NCBI GenBank assembly: GCA_029556615.1 | Contig: JAKQDD010000176.1 | Coordinates: 62,001-126,000 of the forward strand | Source of the DNA: Verrucomicrobiota bacterium | GTDB lineage: Bacteria; Verrucomicrobiota; Verrucomicrobiia; Limisphaerales; J093 | Direction: 5' to 3' | DNA length: 64,000 nt | Shown here: positions 9,601 to 19,257 of the stretch, in pieces | How the letters are laid out: the number at the start of each line of letters is the position of its first letter | Position numbering within the stretch: the stretch's first letter is position 1 | The notes under the pieces: model-generated | Seen by the model: the letters and a program-made list of their open reading frames with translations, nothing else | The model's database searches: none | What the model was told of the DNA's origin: nothing | Made by a program: the position numbers and the translations under genes

Positions 9601-10029
9601 CGGGCGTTCGCACTCATCCACTTCCAGGGGGAAGCCATGGTGTCGGCCAATGAGCGACGCCTCAAGGCGTCCCCTATTCGTGATGTGGCAAGCATGATCC
9701 GGTCGCTCGACTATGCGGCATCGGTGGGTCTCGACCAGCACATTGCACGTGGCAGCCTGCCTCCGGAGAAGGCGGTGGCCTTCGAACCCTGGGCGCGTTT
9801 CTGGCACTACGCGGTCAGCTCGGCTTTCTTGAATGCGTATCGCGCAGCGCTCGGCCCCTCCGACCTGCTGCCGGCAGCGACCGGGGATTGGGAAGTCCTT
9901 TTGCAGGCCCACCTCCTGAACAGGGCGATCCACGAAGTGGGACTGGAGCTCAGCACCCGCCCGTGCTGGCTCCGGATTCCGTTGCAGGCAATCCTGCGTC
10001 TTTTGGAGAAAAGGGCTGAGTCGGCATGA
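6634..10029 (+). CDS. treS: Trehalose synthase (maltose alpha-glucosyltransferase) fused to a degenerate maltokinase domain
   Basis: 1131 residues. Residues ~28-570 are a GH13 trehalose synthase that interconverts maltose and trehalose. Hallmarks are '[20 protein letters not shown]', nucleophile Asp in 'DGFRLDAV', acid/base Glu in '[11 protein letters not shown]' and 'FLRNHDEL'. Residues ~590-1131 correspond to the maltokinase (Pep2/Mak) domain often fused to TreS. The catalytic-loop motif '[10 protein letters not shown]' (Asp979) is kept. The metal-binding motif usually written IDFEGEP reads 'IHFQGEA' (His996). The strand that normally carries the ATP-binding Lys (ILKLFRRLE-like) reads 'RMTLPRRLD' (Thr767). 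The kinase half is therefore probably inactive, structural or regulatory. It overlaps malQ by 4 nt. Confidence 0.93.
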   Translation: MDSPRTPMRPLVPVPNPDSPRNALERDPSWYKTGVFYELHVRAFFDSNADGIGDFPGLTNKLDYIKDLGVTALWLLPFYPSPLRDDGYDIADYYNIHPSYGNLEDFKRFLAEAHQRGLRVITELVMNHTSDQHPWFQRARNAAPGSRAREFYVWSDTPQRYRDARVIFKDIEGSNWTWDHTAHAYYWHRFFSHQPDLNYDNPEVFDEMVRVLEFWLDLGVDGFRLDAVSCLYEREGTSCEGLPETHDALRRLRTHVDGKYGDRVLLAEANQWPEDAAAYFGRGQGDECHMAFHFPLMPRLFMAVRMEDRTPIVDILEQTPAIPETAQWALFLRNHDELTLETVTDEERDYMYRTYAHVHQARLNLGIRRRLAPLLGNDRRRIELLNALLFSLPGTPVLYYGDEIGMGDNIFLGDRNGVRTPMQWSPDKNAGFSRGNPQSLYLPIIYDPEYHYEAINVEAQLGNPHSLLWWMRRLLTLRKKWRALGEGQCEFLHPANRSVLSYILRDDQETLLVVANLSRFAQVVELDLDAFRGVAPVELFSQGAFPVITDKPYLLTLGPHSFYWFSLESQRRAGEGTPSAASARIQTRIWTDVTRGKPRTLLESLLRDYLPSYAGSGRQVRTLQQAAIQDVIPVAAGQEAGELLVILLANGVESAPERYALPLAFAADAEADRLSGESASPVIATLMTERDGSGVLYDALRTGRLEQALLGLVREGRQCHGAQGRLEGWRGPAWRDLFGDAGPSWRPDSGMESRGATGLATETPRMTLPRRLDGSLEVDAELVRHLAGKGFTGMSRLGGGVDYVAENGERATLCLVSGGPPGAKDAWSAALDALGRYYDRVGTFDARTIAPPPVRRDLLGVCCEHTSPAVQQLIGTYLESARLLGQSTAALHAALVSGRETPDFMPEPLTPHYLRSLYQSMRNLLTENLRLLRKRLPTLPSGALTLAEGVLAVEDEILGRYRLLLERRIAGERFRVHGDFHLGQALWDGRAFALIHFQGEAMVSANERRLKASPIRDVASMIRSLDYAASVGLDQHIARGSLPPEKAVAFEPWARFWHYAVSSAFLNAYRAALGPSDLLPAATGDWEVLLQAHLLNRAIHEVGLELSTRPCWLRIPLQAILRLLEKRAESA

Positions 10030-12197
10030 CCTCGAGGCGCAGGCATCGCGCGGCGACAAGGCATGCCGGACCGCCCCCGCCAGCGCCGGACGAACTGCGG
10101 GAGCTTGCCCGCCTCCATGGCCTACAGACGGCTTATGTCGACATGACCGGGCGTCGTCGCTCCGCGCCGGCGGAATCGCTGCTGGGCGTGTTGCGGGCGC
10201 TGGGCGTGGCTGTGCAGCATCCGCGGGAGGTGTCGGAAGCCCTGCGGCTGACCCGGGTCGCCCGCGCCCGTCGCGTCGTGGAACCGGTCCAGGTCCAGGG
10301 GTTGGGCGTGCCCGCCGCGATTCCGGTGAGCTGGCCTGGCCGGGCCGCCTCGGCCCGCGTATGCGGCGAGTGGCGGCTGGAAAACGGTGAGGTCTTTCGC
10401 CACGAGGCGCGGCTCGATCGCCTGCCGGAGCAGGCCCGGCGGCGGGTCGAGGGAGAGGTGTGGGTTCGGTCGCGGCTGCCCGTGCCGCGTCGCTTGCCCA
10501 TGGGGTACCATCGCCTTCTCCTCGAGTGCGGTGATGCCCGCTGGCAAGTTCATGTCCTGGCCGCGCCGGAACGCTGCTTCCGAGCCATCCGCCAGCAGCG
10601 GGTCTGGGGTCTGTTTGCGCCACTTTACGCCCTGCACTCGAAGCGGAGTTGGGGGGCGGGTGACTTCACCGACCTCGAGGAGCTGATGCGTTGGCTTGGG
10701 CGGCGCGGGGGGCGTGTTCTCGCAACTTTGCCGTTGCTGCCGGCCTTCCTGGATGGCCCGCCGGAACCCAGCCCCTACTCGCCGGTGAGCCGACTGTTCT
10801 GGAATGAGTTCTATGTCGATCTCGAGCGTGTGCCGGAACTGGCCGCCTGCGCTCCGGCGAGACAGCGAATTCGGTCGGCGGCCTTCCAGGCGCGGCTGCG
10901 CAGCCTGCGGCAAGCCGGTGAAGTGGACTTCGGCGCCCTGATGGCGCTGAAGCGTCACGTGCTGGAGCCGTTGAGCCGGTCCTTCTTCGCCCGGCCGTCC
11001 GCGCGTCTTCATGCCTTCGAGCAGTTTCTGGACGACCATCCGCACTTGGCGGATTACGCCCGCTTTCGGGCGGTGCAGGAGCAGCGCGGAAGGGTGTGGC
11101 GTCGGTGGCCGGCGCGGCTGCGGCAGGGGTCGTTGGGTGACGACGACTGCCAGCCGCCTCTTCGGGAGTACCATCTCTACGTTCAATGGCTGGCTCACAC
11201 CCAACTCGCTCGATTTTCCGAGCAGGCGCGTCGCCGAGGCGTGGCCCTGTACCTGGATATGCCCCTGGGAACGCATCGGGACGGTTACGATGCCTGGCGC
11301 CATCAGAACCTGTTTGCCCTGGATGCCTCCGGCGGCGCTCCCCCGGACCCGGTGTTCCCGCAGGCCCAGAACTGGGGCTTCGCGCCGCTGCATCCCGAGC
11401 GCACGCGTGAGGAAGGGCACGCCTATGTGCGCGCCTGCATTCGGCATCACCTCGAGCAGGCCCGGATGCTGCGCCTGGACCACGTCATGGGGCTGCATCG
11501 ACTCTACTGGATTCCTCCCGGTGTCCCCGCAACCCAGGGCGTCTACGTCACCTACCCTGCCGATGAGTTCTACGCGATCCTCAGCATCGAGTCCCGCCGG
11601 CATCGGGCGTCGATTGTGGGGGAGAACCTCGGCACCGTCCCTCCCGTCGTGAACCGCGGCCTCGTGCGGCACGGCGTCAGCGGCATGTTCGTCGTGCAGG
11701 CTGAATTGCGCCCCTCGCCGGGCTCAGCGCTGCGTCCGGTTCCCGGAAACGTCGTGGCCAGCCTGAACACGCATGACATGCCGCCGTTTGCCGCATTCTG
11801 GGCCGGATCGGACATCGCCGACTGGCGCGACCTCAATCGCCTCGGGCCTCGCCGCCTGCAGAACGCCCTCCGGTTCCGAAGCCGGATTCGACAGTCGGTG
11901 CTCCGTTTTCTCCGGCGCAGGATGAGAGCGGGAGACAGCGGGATGGACTCGGACGCGGTGTTCCGCAGGCTCGTCGAGCATCTGGCGGCCAGTCGCGCCC
12001 GGTGGGTGCTTCTCAATCTCGAAGACTTGTGGGGTGAGACGATGCCTCAGAATACCCCCGGCACCTCGCTGGAGCGGGTCAACTGGCGGCGCAAGGCGCA
12101 GTTCAGCCTCGAAGCGTTCGAGCAGAAGGCCCGGGACGGCGGAATCCTCATGGCGCTGAACAGGCTGCGGCAGGTTCGGCACTCAGTTTTTCACTGA
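10026..12197 (+). CDS. malQ: 4-alpha-glucanotransferase (GH77, amylomaltase)
   Basis: 723 residues, starting in an ATGA overlap with treS. It transfers alpha-1,4-glucan segments between malto-oligosaccharides. GH77 signatures: '[15 protein letters not shown]', '[17 protein letters not shown]', nucleophile Asp in '[14 protein letters not shown]', acid/base Glu in '[10 protein letters not shown]' and transition-state Asp in 'LNTHDMPPF'. An N-terminal extension of ~180 residues precedes the barrel, as in longer bacterial MalQ proteins. In this operon it could reshape the chain lengths that feed TreY. It is followed by a 165-bp gap, the only sizeable gap inside the sugar part of the operon. Confidence 0.95.
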   Translation: MTSRRRHRAATRHAGPPPPAPDELRELARLHGLQTAYVDMTGRRRSAPAESLLGVLRALGVAVQHPREVSEALRLTRVARARRVVEPVQVQGLGVPAAIPVSWPGRAASARVCGEWRLENGEVFRHEARLDRLPEQARRRVEGEVWVRSRLPVPRRLPMGYHRLLLECGDARWQVHVLAAPERCFRAIRQQRVWGLFAPLYALHSKRSWGAGDFTDLEELMRWLGRRGGRVLATLPLLPAFLDGPPEPSPYSPVSRLFWNEFYVDLERVPELAACAPARQRIRSAAFQARLRSLRQAGEVDFGALMALKRHVLEPLSRSFFARPSARLHAFEQFLDDHPHLADYARFRAVQEQRGRVWRRWPARLRQGSLGDDDCQPPLREYHLYVQWLAHTQLARFSEQARRRGVALYLDMPLGTHRDGYDAWRHQNLFALDASGGAPPDPVFPQAQNWGFAPLHPERTREEGHAYVRACIRHHLEQARMLRLDHVMGLHRLYWIPPGVPATQGVYVTYPADEFYAILSIESRRHRASIVGENLGTVPPVVNRGLVRHGVSGMFVVQAELRPSPGSALRPVPGNVVASLNTHDMPPFAAFWAGSDIADWRDLNRLGPRRLQNALRFRSRIRQSVLRFLRRRMRAGDSGMDSDAVFRRLVEHLAASRARWVLLNLEDLWGETMPQNTPGTSLERVNWRRKAQFSLEAFEQKARDGGILMALNRLRQVRHSVFH

Positions 12198-12362
12198 GGC
12201 GCGTTTCGCCATACGACCAATCGACGACGCCGGCGGCAGCGATCATACTGCAGGGGCTGTGACGTCTCCGGGTTTGGACCGGGAGGGCCCGGGGGAGGCC
12301 ACCGAAGGGACGGGGCACGGCGCTGTATCCCCTGCATTCCGAGAGGACGGGCCGACGAGACC

Positions 12363-14222
12363 ATGAACGTTCCACCTTGCACCCTGGGGGCGATTGCGAG
12401 AGGCGACGACCGCTGTGCCTTTCGCGTCTGGGCTCCGAAATGCCGGTCGGTGGCCGTGCATCTGCTCAGCCCTCTCGAGCGTCTGGTGGCGCTCGAGCCC
12501 GAGGAGGGGGGATATTACTCGGCCTTGGTCGACCGCGTGGCCCCGGGAGCGGACTACGTCTTCCGTCTGGACGACGAGGCGGAGCGCCCGGATCCCGCCT
12601 CCCGCTGGCAGCCCCAAGGCGTCCACGGACCTTCACGGGTGGCGGATCGACACTTTGGTTGGACGGACACTCGGTGGCGTGGATTGCCCTGGCGCAAGAC
12701 CGTTCTCTACGAGGTGCATGTTGGCACCTTCAGCGAGGAGGGGACGTTCGAGGGCCTCATCCCTCACCTGCGGGATCTCAGGGATTTGGGGATCACGGCT
12801 CTGGAATTGATGCCCGTTGCGCAGTTCCCGGGCACGAGGAACTGGGGCTATGACGGCGTCTACCCGTTTGCGGTGCAGCAGACCTACGGGGGCCCGATGG
12901 GATTGAAGCGGTTCGTCAACGCCGCCCACGAGCACGGCCTCGCCGTCGTGCTGGATGTTGTCTACAACCACCTCGGCCCCGAAGGCCAGGTCCTCGAGGC
13001 GTTCGGTCCCTACTTCACCGATCGCTATCGCACGCCGTGGGGCAGGGCTCTCAATTTCGACGGGCCGGACAGCGACGAGGTGCGTCGGTTCTTCATCGAG
13101 AATGCGCTCTACTGGCAGACCGAAGTCCACGTCGACGCCCTGCGGCTGGATGCGGTGCACGCGATCTGCGATGGCTCCGCGGTGCCCTTCCTCGAGGAGT
13201 TGGCCGCGGTCTGCCACCGGACGGCCGCCGAGGGCAACCGCCGATTCCACGTCATTGCCGAAAGCGACCTGAACTCAGCCCGCCACATTCTTCCCCGCCG
13301 GCAGGGGGGGTACGGCCTGGATGCCCAGTGGAGCGACGATTTTCATCATGTCCTGCATGTGTTGTTGACCGGAGAACAGCAAGGCTACTATGCGGATTTT
13401 GGCGGGGTCTCCCAATTGGCGAAGGTGTGGCGGGAGGGCTACGTGTACACGGGGCAGTACTCCCGGCATCGACAGCGCCGTCAGGGGAGCGACCCGAGCC
13501 GGAACCCGCTCTGGCAGTTCGTCGTCTGCAGCCAGAACCATGATCAGATCGGCAACCGCCGGCTGGGGGATCGCCTGAGTGCAACCCTCTCATTCGAGCA
13601 GCAGAAACTGGCAGCCGGCGTGGTCTTGCTGTCGCCCTTCGTTCCGCTGCTGTTCATGGGCGAGGAATACGGCGAGCTGGCGCCGTTCCAGTACTTTGTG
13701 AGCCACACGGATCCCGCCTTGGTGGACGCGGTGCGCCAGGGCCGTCGCGAGGAATTCGCCGCATTCGACTGGCAGGGCGAGGTCCCCGATCCGCAGGCCG
13801 AGGCCACGTTCCGACGCAGCCGTCTGGATCATGCGCTCGCCCGTCGGGGGGCACACCGGGTGTTGCGGGAGTTTTACCGCGAGTTGTTGGCGTTGCGCCG
13901 GCAGGTGCCGGCGATTGCTCGCGCGAAGAAGGACGCCGTGGAGACCACCGCCCTGGAGCCGGAGAGCGTCTGCATGGTCCGGCAGTGGAGCGCAGACGAC
14001 ACGGTGTTGCTCGTGTTCAACTTCGCCGCCCAAAGGCATGTGGTCGACGTGCCGCTGCCCCTCGGGGAGTGGCGCAAGCGGCTCGATTCGACCGACGCGC
14101 GTTGGCGCGGTCCGGGCCTGACGGCCAGCGCCAACGCGGCAGGACCGGGCCGCGTCCGGCTGGATCTTCCCGGGACGGCGTTGGTGCTGTACGAAAACTC
14201 CCCAGCCGCTGACGACTCATGA
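12363..14222 (+). CDS. treZ: Malto-oligosyltrehalose trehalohydrolase
   Basis: 619 residues, GH13. It releases trehalose from maltooligosyl-trehalose made by TreY. An N-terminal CBM48-like domain ('FRVWAPKCRSVAVHLL') is followed by the catalytic barrel, with 'YEVHVGTFSEEGTF', nucleophile Asp in 'VDALRLDAVHAI', acid/base Glu in 'HVIAESDLN' and 'SQNHDQIGNR'. The motif 'LLFMGEEYGE' is typical of TreZ. The 3' end overlaps the GH57 gene by 4 nt (ATGA). Confidence 0.96.
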   Translation: MNVPPCTLGAIARGDDRCAFRVWAPKCRSVAVHLLSPLERLVALEPEEGGYYSALVDRVAPGADYVFRLDDEAERPDPASRWQPQGVHGPSRVADRHFGWTDTRWRGLPWRKTVLYEVHVGTFSEEGTFEGLIPHLRDLRDLGITALELMPVAQFPGTRNWGYDGVYPFAVQQTYGGPMGLKRFVNAAHEHGLAVVLDVVYNHLGPEGQVLEAFGPYFTDRYRTPWGRALNFDGPDSDEVRRFFIENALYWQTEVHVDALRLDAVHAICDGSAVPFLEELAAVCHRTAAEGNRRFHVIAESDLNSARHILPRRQGGYGLDAQWSDDFHHVLHVLLTGEQQGYYADFGGVSQLAKVWREGYVYTGQYSRHRQRRQGSDPSRNPLWQFVVCSQNHDQIGNRRLGDRLSATLSFEQQKLAAGVVLLSPFVPLLFMGEEYGELAPFQYFVSHTDPALVDAVRQGRREEFAAFDWQGEVPDPQAEATFRRSRLDHALARRGAHRVLREFYRELLALRRQVPAIARAKKDAVETTALEPESVCMVRQWSADDTVLLVFNFAAQRHVVDVPLPLGEWRKRLDSTDARWRGPGLTASANAAGPGRVRLDLPGTALVLYENSPAADDS

Positions 14223-16648
14223 ATCGCTACCTGTGCGTTCACGGACACTTCTATCAGCCGCCCCGCGAGAATCCATGGCTCGAGGCTGTGGAACTCCAGG
14301 ATTCGGCGTTTCCCTATCACGACTGGAACGAGCGGCTCACTGCGGAGTGCTACGCCCCCAATGCCACCGCGCGGGTGCTGGACGGGGAGGGACGGATCAT
14401 CGACATCGTCAACAACTACGCCCGGATGAGCTTCAACGTTGGCCCCACGCTTCTGGCGTGGATGGCGCAGCAGGCGCCCGACGTTCTGGCGGCGATCGTC
14501 GAGGCGGACCGGCAGAGCCGCGAGCGCTTCTCGGGGCACGGATCCGCCATGGCGCAGGTGTACAACCACATGATCCTGCCCCTCGCCAACCCGCGGGACA
14601 AGCGGACGCAGGTTCTTTGGGGCATTCGCGACTTCGAGCACCGGTTCGGCCGGCCGCCGGAAGGCCTGTGGCTGGCGGAGACGGCGGCGGACACGCCGTC
14701 CCTCGAGGCGTTGATGGACGCGGGCATCCGTTTCACGATTCTCTCGCCGTTTCAGGCGAGCCGCGTGCGCTCGCTCCATGGCGGGCGCTGGGTGAACGTG
14801 GACGGCGGCTGCGTCGACCCGTCACGGGCCTATGCCTTCAAAGGGCGCTCCGGGGGCAGCCTCGCGGTGTTCTTCTACGACGCGCCCTTGTCGAAGGCGG
14901 TTGCCTTCGAGGGCCTGCTCAACAACGGCGACGGTTTTGCTCGGAGGCTGATGGATGGCTACGATGACGGCCGGGACTGGGATCAGTTGGTCCACATCGC
15001 CACGGACGGCGAATCCTACGGCCACCACCACCCCTACGGTGAAATGGCGCTCGCCTGCGCGCTGAATCACATCGAGTCCAACCACCTGGCCACGCTGACG
15101 AACTATGGCGAGTATCTCGAGCGACACCCGCCCGCCTTCGAGGTGCGGATCCATGAGCCGAGCGCCTGGAGTTGTCCGCACGGGGTCAGCCGGTGGTTCG
15201 CCGACTGCGGCTGCAACAGCGGGGGCCGGCCGGGTTGGAATCAGCGGTGGCGTGCCCCGCTGCGCGAGGCGTTGGATTGGCTGCGGGACACCTTGAGCCC
15301 ACGCTATGAATCGGGAGCCGCCCGGATTCTCCGGGACCCGTGGGCGGCCCGCGACGACTACATCGGCGTTATCCTCGACCGCTCGGACGAGAGCCTCGCG
15401 TCGTTCTTCCAGCGCCACGCGCTGAGGCCCCTCGAGGCGACGCAGCGGATCGCCGCCCTGCGATGGCTCGAACTGCAACGCCACGCCCTCCTGATGTACA
15501 CCAGCTGCGGGTGGTTCTTCGACGAGATCTCAGGACTCGAAACCGTGCAGGTCATCCAGTACGCAGGCCGCGCCCTGCAGTTGGCGAAGACCCTCTTGGG
15601 CGAGGATCTGGAACCGGCCTTCCTCGAGCGCCTGGCGCGGGCTCCGAGCAACATCCCGGAGCACCGCGATGGAAAGGCCGTCTACGAGAAGTTCGTTCGG
15701 CCGGCCATCATCGATCGCGAGAGGCGGGCAGCCCACTTCGCCGTCGGTTCGCTTTTCGAGGAGTATCCGGAAACCGTTCGGATCTACTCCTGCACCTTCC
15801 AACAGGAGCAACGGCAGACGCTCACGGTTGGCAAGGCGCGGCTTGTCATCGGCTGGTCGAAGGTGACGTTCGAGATCACGCGCGCCTGGGACTTGCTGAG
15901 TTACGCCGCGTTGCATCTGGGCGAACACACGGTCAACAGCGGTGTGCGCTTCTTTCGGGGGGACGAGGCGTTTCAACAACTCGTGAGCGAGTTCAGCGAG
16001 GCCTTCAATCGCGCGGACTTTCCCCAGGTCATCCGGCTCATGGACAAGCATTTCGGCGAGTCCCACTACTCGGTCAAGAGTCTGTTTCGCGACCAGCAAC
16101 GCAAGGTGCTGGAACGGGTCCTCGCCTCCACCAATCAGGATCTTGAGAACCACTACCGCCAGATTGCCAGTCAATACACGGCCTTGGCCCGTTTTCTCGC
16201 CGATCTCGGGGCGCCGTTGCCCGGCCCCCTCAAGACCGCGATCGACTTCGTCGTGAATTGCGATCTCCATCATCAGTTTGACGGGGAGGACGCCGATCCG
16301 GCGCAGGTGCGGATGCTCGCCGAGCAGGCTCGGGCGGGTCGCGTCGAGCTGCAGAAGCAAGCCCTGGGTTACACGATCAAGGGGCACATGGACCGGCGCC
16401 TCGAGCGGTTGGTCGCCTCGCCACAGGACAGGGCATGGCTGGCACGCACGGCGGACCTCGCGGAGGCGATCCAGTCGATCGGTTTCGAGGTGAATCTCTG
16501 GAAGACACAGAACCTCTGCTTCCAGATGCTTCAGCGGGTGGCGCCCGAGCGCCGGGCCGAGGCCGAACGGGGGGACGCTGCCGCCCAAGAATGGCTGCAA
16601 CACTTCAATCGCCTCATCGGGCAGCTTGGCTTCCGCGTCGACCCATGA
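14219..16648 (+). CDS. GH57-family glycosidase-like protein with DUF3536 C-terminus
   Basis: 809 residues. The N-terminal ~350 residues match the GH57 fold: 'VHGHFYQPPRENPW', putative nucleophile Glu in 'GLWLAETAADTPSL' and putative acid/base Asp in 'HIATDGESYGHHHPYGE'. The remaining ~450 residues correspond to the DUF3536 region usual in this protein group. GH57 members act on alpha-glucans as amylases, branching enzymes or glucanotransferases; the exact reaction cannot be told here. It lies between treZ and treY with 4-nt overlaps on both sides, which implies a role in preparing or recycling the glucans used for trehalose synthesis. Confidence 0.88.
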   Translation: MNRYLCVHGHFYQPPRENPWLEAVELQDSAFPYHDWNERLTAECYAPNATARVLDGEGRIIDIVNNYARMSFNVGPTLLAWMAQQAPDVLAAIVEADRQSRERFSGHGSAMAQVYNHMILPLANPRDKRTQVLWGIRDFEHRFGRPPEGLWLAETAADTPSLEALMDAGIRFTILSPFQASRVRSLHGGRWVNVDGGCVDPSRAYAFKGRSGGSLAVFFYDAPLSKAVAFEGLLNNGDGFARRLMDGYDDGRDWDQLVHIATDGESYGHHHPYGEMALACALNHIESNHLATLTNYGEYLERHPPAFEVRIHEPSAWSCPHGVSRWFADCGCNSGGRPGWNQRWRAPLREALDWLRDTLSPRYESGAARILRDPWAARDDYIGVILDRSDESLASFFQRHALRPLEATQRIAALRWLELQRHALLMYTSCGWFFDEISGLETVQVIQYAGRALQLAKTLLGEDLEPAFLERLARAPSNIPEHRDGKAVYEKFVRPAIIDRERRAAHFAVGSLFEEYPETVRIYSCTFQQEQRQTLTVGKARLVIGWSKVTFEITRAWDLLSYAALHLGEHTVNSGVRFFRGDEAFQQLVSEFSEAFNRADFPQVIRLMDKHFGESHYSVKSLFRDQQRKVLERVLASTNQDLENHYRQIASQYTALARFLADLGAPLPGPLKTAIDFVVNCDLHHQFDGEDADPAQVRMLAEQARAGRVELQKQALGYTIKGHMDRRLERLVASPQDRAWLARTADLAEAIQSIGFEVNLWKTQNLCFQMLQRVAPERRAEAERGDAAAQEWLQHFNRLIGQLGFRVDP

Positions 16649-19257
16649 AGACCAGGGCCCAGGTTCCGCGCGCCACCTACCGCCTGCAACTGCATCGCGG
16701 CTTCACCCTGCGGCAGGCGATCGCCCTCGTTCCTTATCTCGACGCGCTTGGAGTAAGCCACATCTACGCGTCCCCTCTGCTCAAGGCCCGCCCCGGCAGC
16801 ACCCACGGCTATGATGTCTGCGATCCCACGCGGCTCAATCCGGAGCTGGGCACGGAGGCGGATTTGGAAGCGTTGGCTGCCGCCTTGGGCGAACGCGGCA
16901 TGGGGCTGGTGGCGGACATCGTGCCCAACCACATGGCCGCAGTGCCCGAGAACCCCTGGTGGCGGGATGTGCTCGAGCACGGTCGGGCCAGCCGGTATGC
17001 GGACTACTTCGACATCGACTGGGATCCACCCGATGCGCCCCTGCGCGGCAAGGTGCTGCTCCCTGTCCTTGACGACGAATTCGACCGCGTCCTCGCAAGG
17101 GGTCAATTGAACGTCGTGTGCGAGGCGGCTGAGGTGGCTGTGCGCTACGGCGACCAGCGCTTTCCTGTGAGCCCGGAGTCGATTCTCGTCCCGGGCCGGT
17201 TTCTGGAGGAGGCGGTAGCGGAGTTCAATGCGGATCCCAAGGCCATGGCCCGGTTCCTGGCGCAACAACACTATCGGTTGGCCTGCTGGCGCCAGGGGGA
17301 CAGTCTCGTGAACTACCGCCGCTTCTTCACCCTCACGCACCTGGTCGGGCTGCGGGTCGAGGTGCCGCAGGTCTTTGCCGATGCCCACAATCGCATTCTG
17401 GATTGGCACCAGCGCGGCCTGTTGGACGGCTTGCGCGTGGATCATCCCGACGGCTTGCGCGATCCGCAAGGCTACCTGCGCCGCCTCAGGCAGGCCGCGC
17501 CCGGCGCGTGGATCGTTGTCGAGAAGATCCTCGAACCGGGCGAGGGTTTGTCTCCGGATTGGCCCGTGGCCGGCACCACCGGCTACGATTTCCTCAACCG
17601 CGTCGCCGGTCTGTTCATCGATCCGCAGGGGGCGACACCGCTCACGGACTTCTATGTCGAGTTCACCGGCGAACCCGCCGACTTCGGGCAGGTGCTCCGG
17701 GACAAGAAGCGATGGATCCTGCGGCATCAACTCGTTGCCGAGATCAACCGGTTGGTCCGGCTCCTCGAGTCGATTCTCGCCGACCACGCCCCGGCGCCCA
17801 CGATCAGTCGGGAGCAACTGCGGGAGGCGCTCGTTGAACTGATGGCCGTCTTCCCGGTCTACCGCACCTACCATCAGGCGGGACAGGGGATCCGTGCCGA
17901 CGCCGACCAAGCCCGCGGTCTCGAGGCCCTCACACGAAGTCTGGACGCGTCGTCCCCGCCGTCGCCCGCGGTGCTGGCGTTTCTGACCGATCTGCTCGAG
18001 TGCCGTGTCACCGGAAGCCTGGCCGGCGAGTTCGTGATGCGCTTCCAGCAGTTGACCGGTCCGGCCATGGCCAAGGGCAAGGAGGACACCGCCTACTACT
18101 GCTACAACCGGTTCATTGCGTTGAATGAGGTGGGGGGGGACCCGGGCCGTTTTGGTCACAGCGTCGAGGACTTCCACCAGGCCTCCGGATTGTCCCTGGC
18201 GCAGTGGCCCGCCGCCATGCTGGCGACTTCCACCCATGACACCAAGCGCAGCGAGGACATCCGTGCACGGCTCGCACTGCTGTCCGAGATTCCCGAACGC
18301 TGGATCGCGGCGGTCCGCCGCTGGTCCGCGATGAACGACAAGCACCGTCGCCACGGCTGGCCCGATCGCAATGCGGAGTATCTCTGGTACCAGATGCTTG
18401 TCGGGGCCTGGCCGCTGCCGCTTGATCGCGCGCTGGCCTGTCTCGAGAAGAGCGCCCGCGAAGCCAAGCAATTCACCAGCTGGCACGATCCCAACGCCGC
18501 CTACGAAGCGGCTCTGAAGGGTTTTGCGGCCGGGACGCTGAGCGACCCGGAGTTTCTGCCGGAGGTGGAGCGGTTCGTGGCCTCGCTCGTTAGCGCTGGT
18601 TACGTCAACTCGCTTGCTCAGACGTTGCTGAAACTGACGGCGCCGGGCGTGCCGGATCTCTATCAGGGGACGGAGTTGTGGGACTTGAGCCTGGTGGACC
18701 CGGACAATCGACGTCCGGTGGACTTCGCTCCTCGTCGGACGCTCCTGGACGCCTTGCGGGCACGGCCCGAGGCTGGGGAGTTTCAAGGTCTGCTGCGCGA
18801 ATTGCTGGAAAACCCCGCGGACGGTCGTGTGAAGTTGTTCGTCATCCACCGGACGCTGCAGCATCGTCGGCGGTATCCTGCGCTCTTCCAGGACGGCCAC
18901 TATGTACCGTTGTATGCGGCGGGCCGGCACGCCGGGCGCCTCTGCGCCTTCGCCCGTGTCCTGGGGGGCGCGACCGCGATTGTGGCCGTCCCGCGTCTCG
19001 TGCTGGGACTGACGGCGGATTCGGGATCAGCGCCCCTGGGAGAGCGGGTCTGGGCGGACACGCGGTTGCTGTTGCCTGGAGCCCAGGGGGGAGGGTGCTT
19101 TCGGAATGTGTGCACCGGGGAGATTCACCAAGCCCGTCCTGACGGCGAACGATCTGTCCTTGGGCTTGCCGAGATCCTGAACCACTGTCCTGTCGCGCTC
19201 CTGGAGAAAGTCCCCGCGCCAGTCTCAACCGCCTCGATTGGAGTTGCCAGCCTATGA
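16645..19257 (+). CDS. treY: Malto-oligosyltrehalose synthase
   Basis: 870 residues from the ATG at 16645, chosen because it makes an ATGA overlap with the upstream stop and places the family start 'PRATYRLQLHRGFTL' right at the N-terminus; the frame is open further upstream. It isomerises the reducing-end linkage of malto-oligosaccharides to alpha,alpha-1,1. Motifs: 'LGVSHIYASPLLKARPGSTH', 'DIVPNHMA', nucleophile Asp in 'LRVDHPDGLRDP', acid/base Glu in 'IVVEKILEPGE' and 'ATSTHDTKRSED'. With TreZ it forms the complete TreYZ route from glucan to trehalose. Confidence 0.97.
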   Translation: MKTRAQVPRATYRLQLHRGFTLRQAIALVPYLDALGVSHIYASPLLKARPGSTHGYDVCDPTRLNPELGTEADLEALAAALGERGMGLVADIVPNHMAAVPENPWWRDVLEHGRASRYADYFDIDWDPPDAPLRGKVLLPVLDDEFDRVLARGQLNVVCEAAEVAVRYGDQRFPVSPESILVPGRFLEEAVAEFNADPKAMARFLAQQHYRLACWRQGDSLVNYRRFFTLTHLVGLRVEVPQVFADAHNRILDWHQRGLLDGLRVDHPDGLRDPQGYLRRLRQAAPGAWIVVEKILEPGEGLSPDWPVAGTTGYDFLNRVAGLFIDPQGATPLTDFYVEFTGEPADFGQVLRDKKRWILRHQLVAEINRLVRLLESILADHAPAPTISREQLREALVELMAVFPVYRTYHQAGQGIRADADQARGLEALTRSLDASSPPSPAVLAFLTDLLECRVTGSLAGEFVMRFQQLTGPAMAKGKEDTAYYCYNRFIALNEVGGDPGRFGHSVEDFHQASGLSLAQWPAAMLATSTHDTKRSEDIRARLALLSEIPERWIAAVRRWSAMNDKHRRHGWPDRNAEYLWYQMLVGAWPLPLDRALACLEKSAREAKQFTSWHDPNAAYEAALKGFAAGTLSDPEFLPEVERFVASLVSAGYVNSLAQTLLKLTAPGVPDLYQGTELWDLSLVDPDNRRPVDFAPRRTLLDALRARPEAGEFQGLLRELLENPADGRVKLFVIHRTLQHRRRYPALFQDGHYVPLYAAGRHAGRLCAFARVLGGATAIVAVPRLVLGLTADSGSAPLGERVWADTRLLLPGAQGGGCFRNVCTGEIHQARPDGERSVLGLAEILNHCPVALLEKVPAPVSTASIGVASL

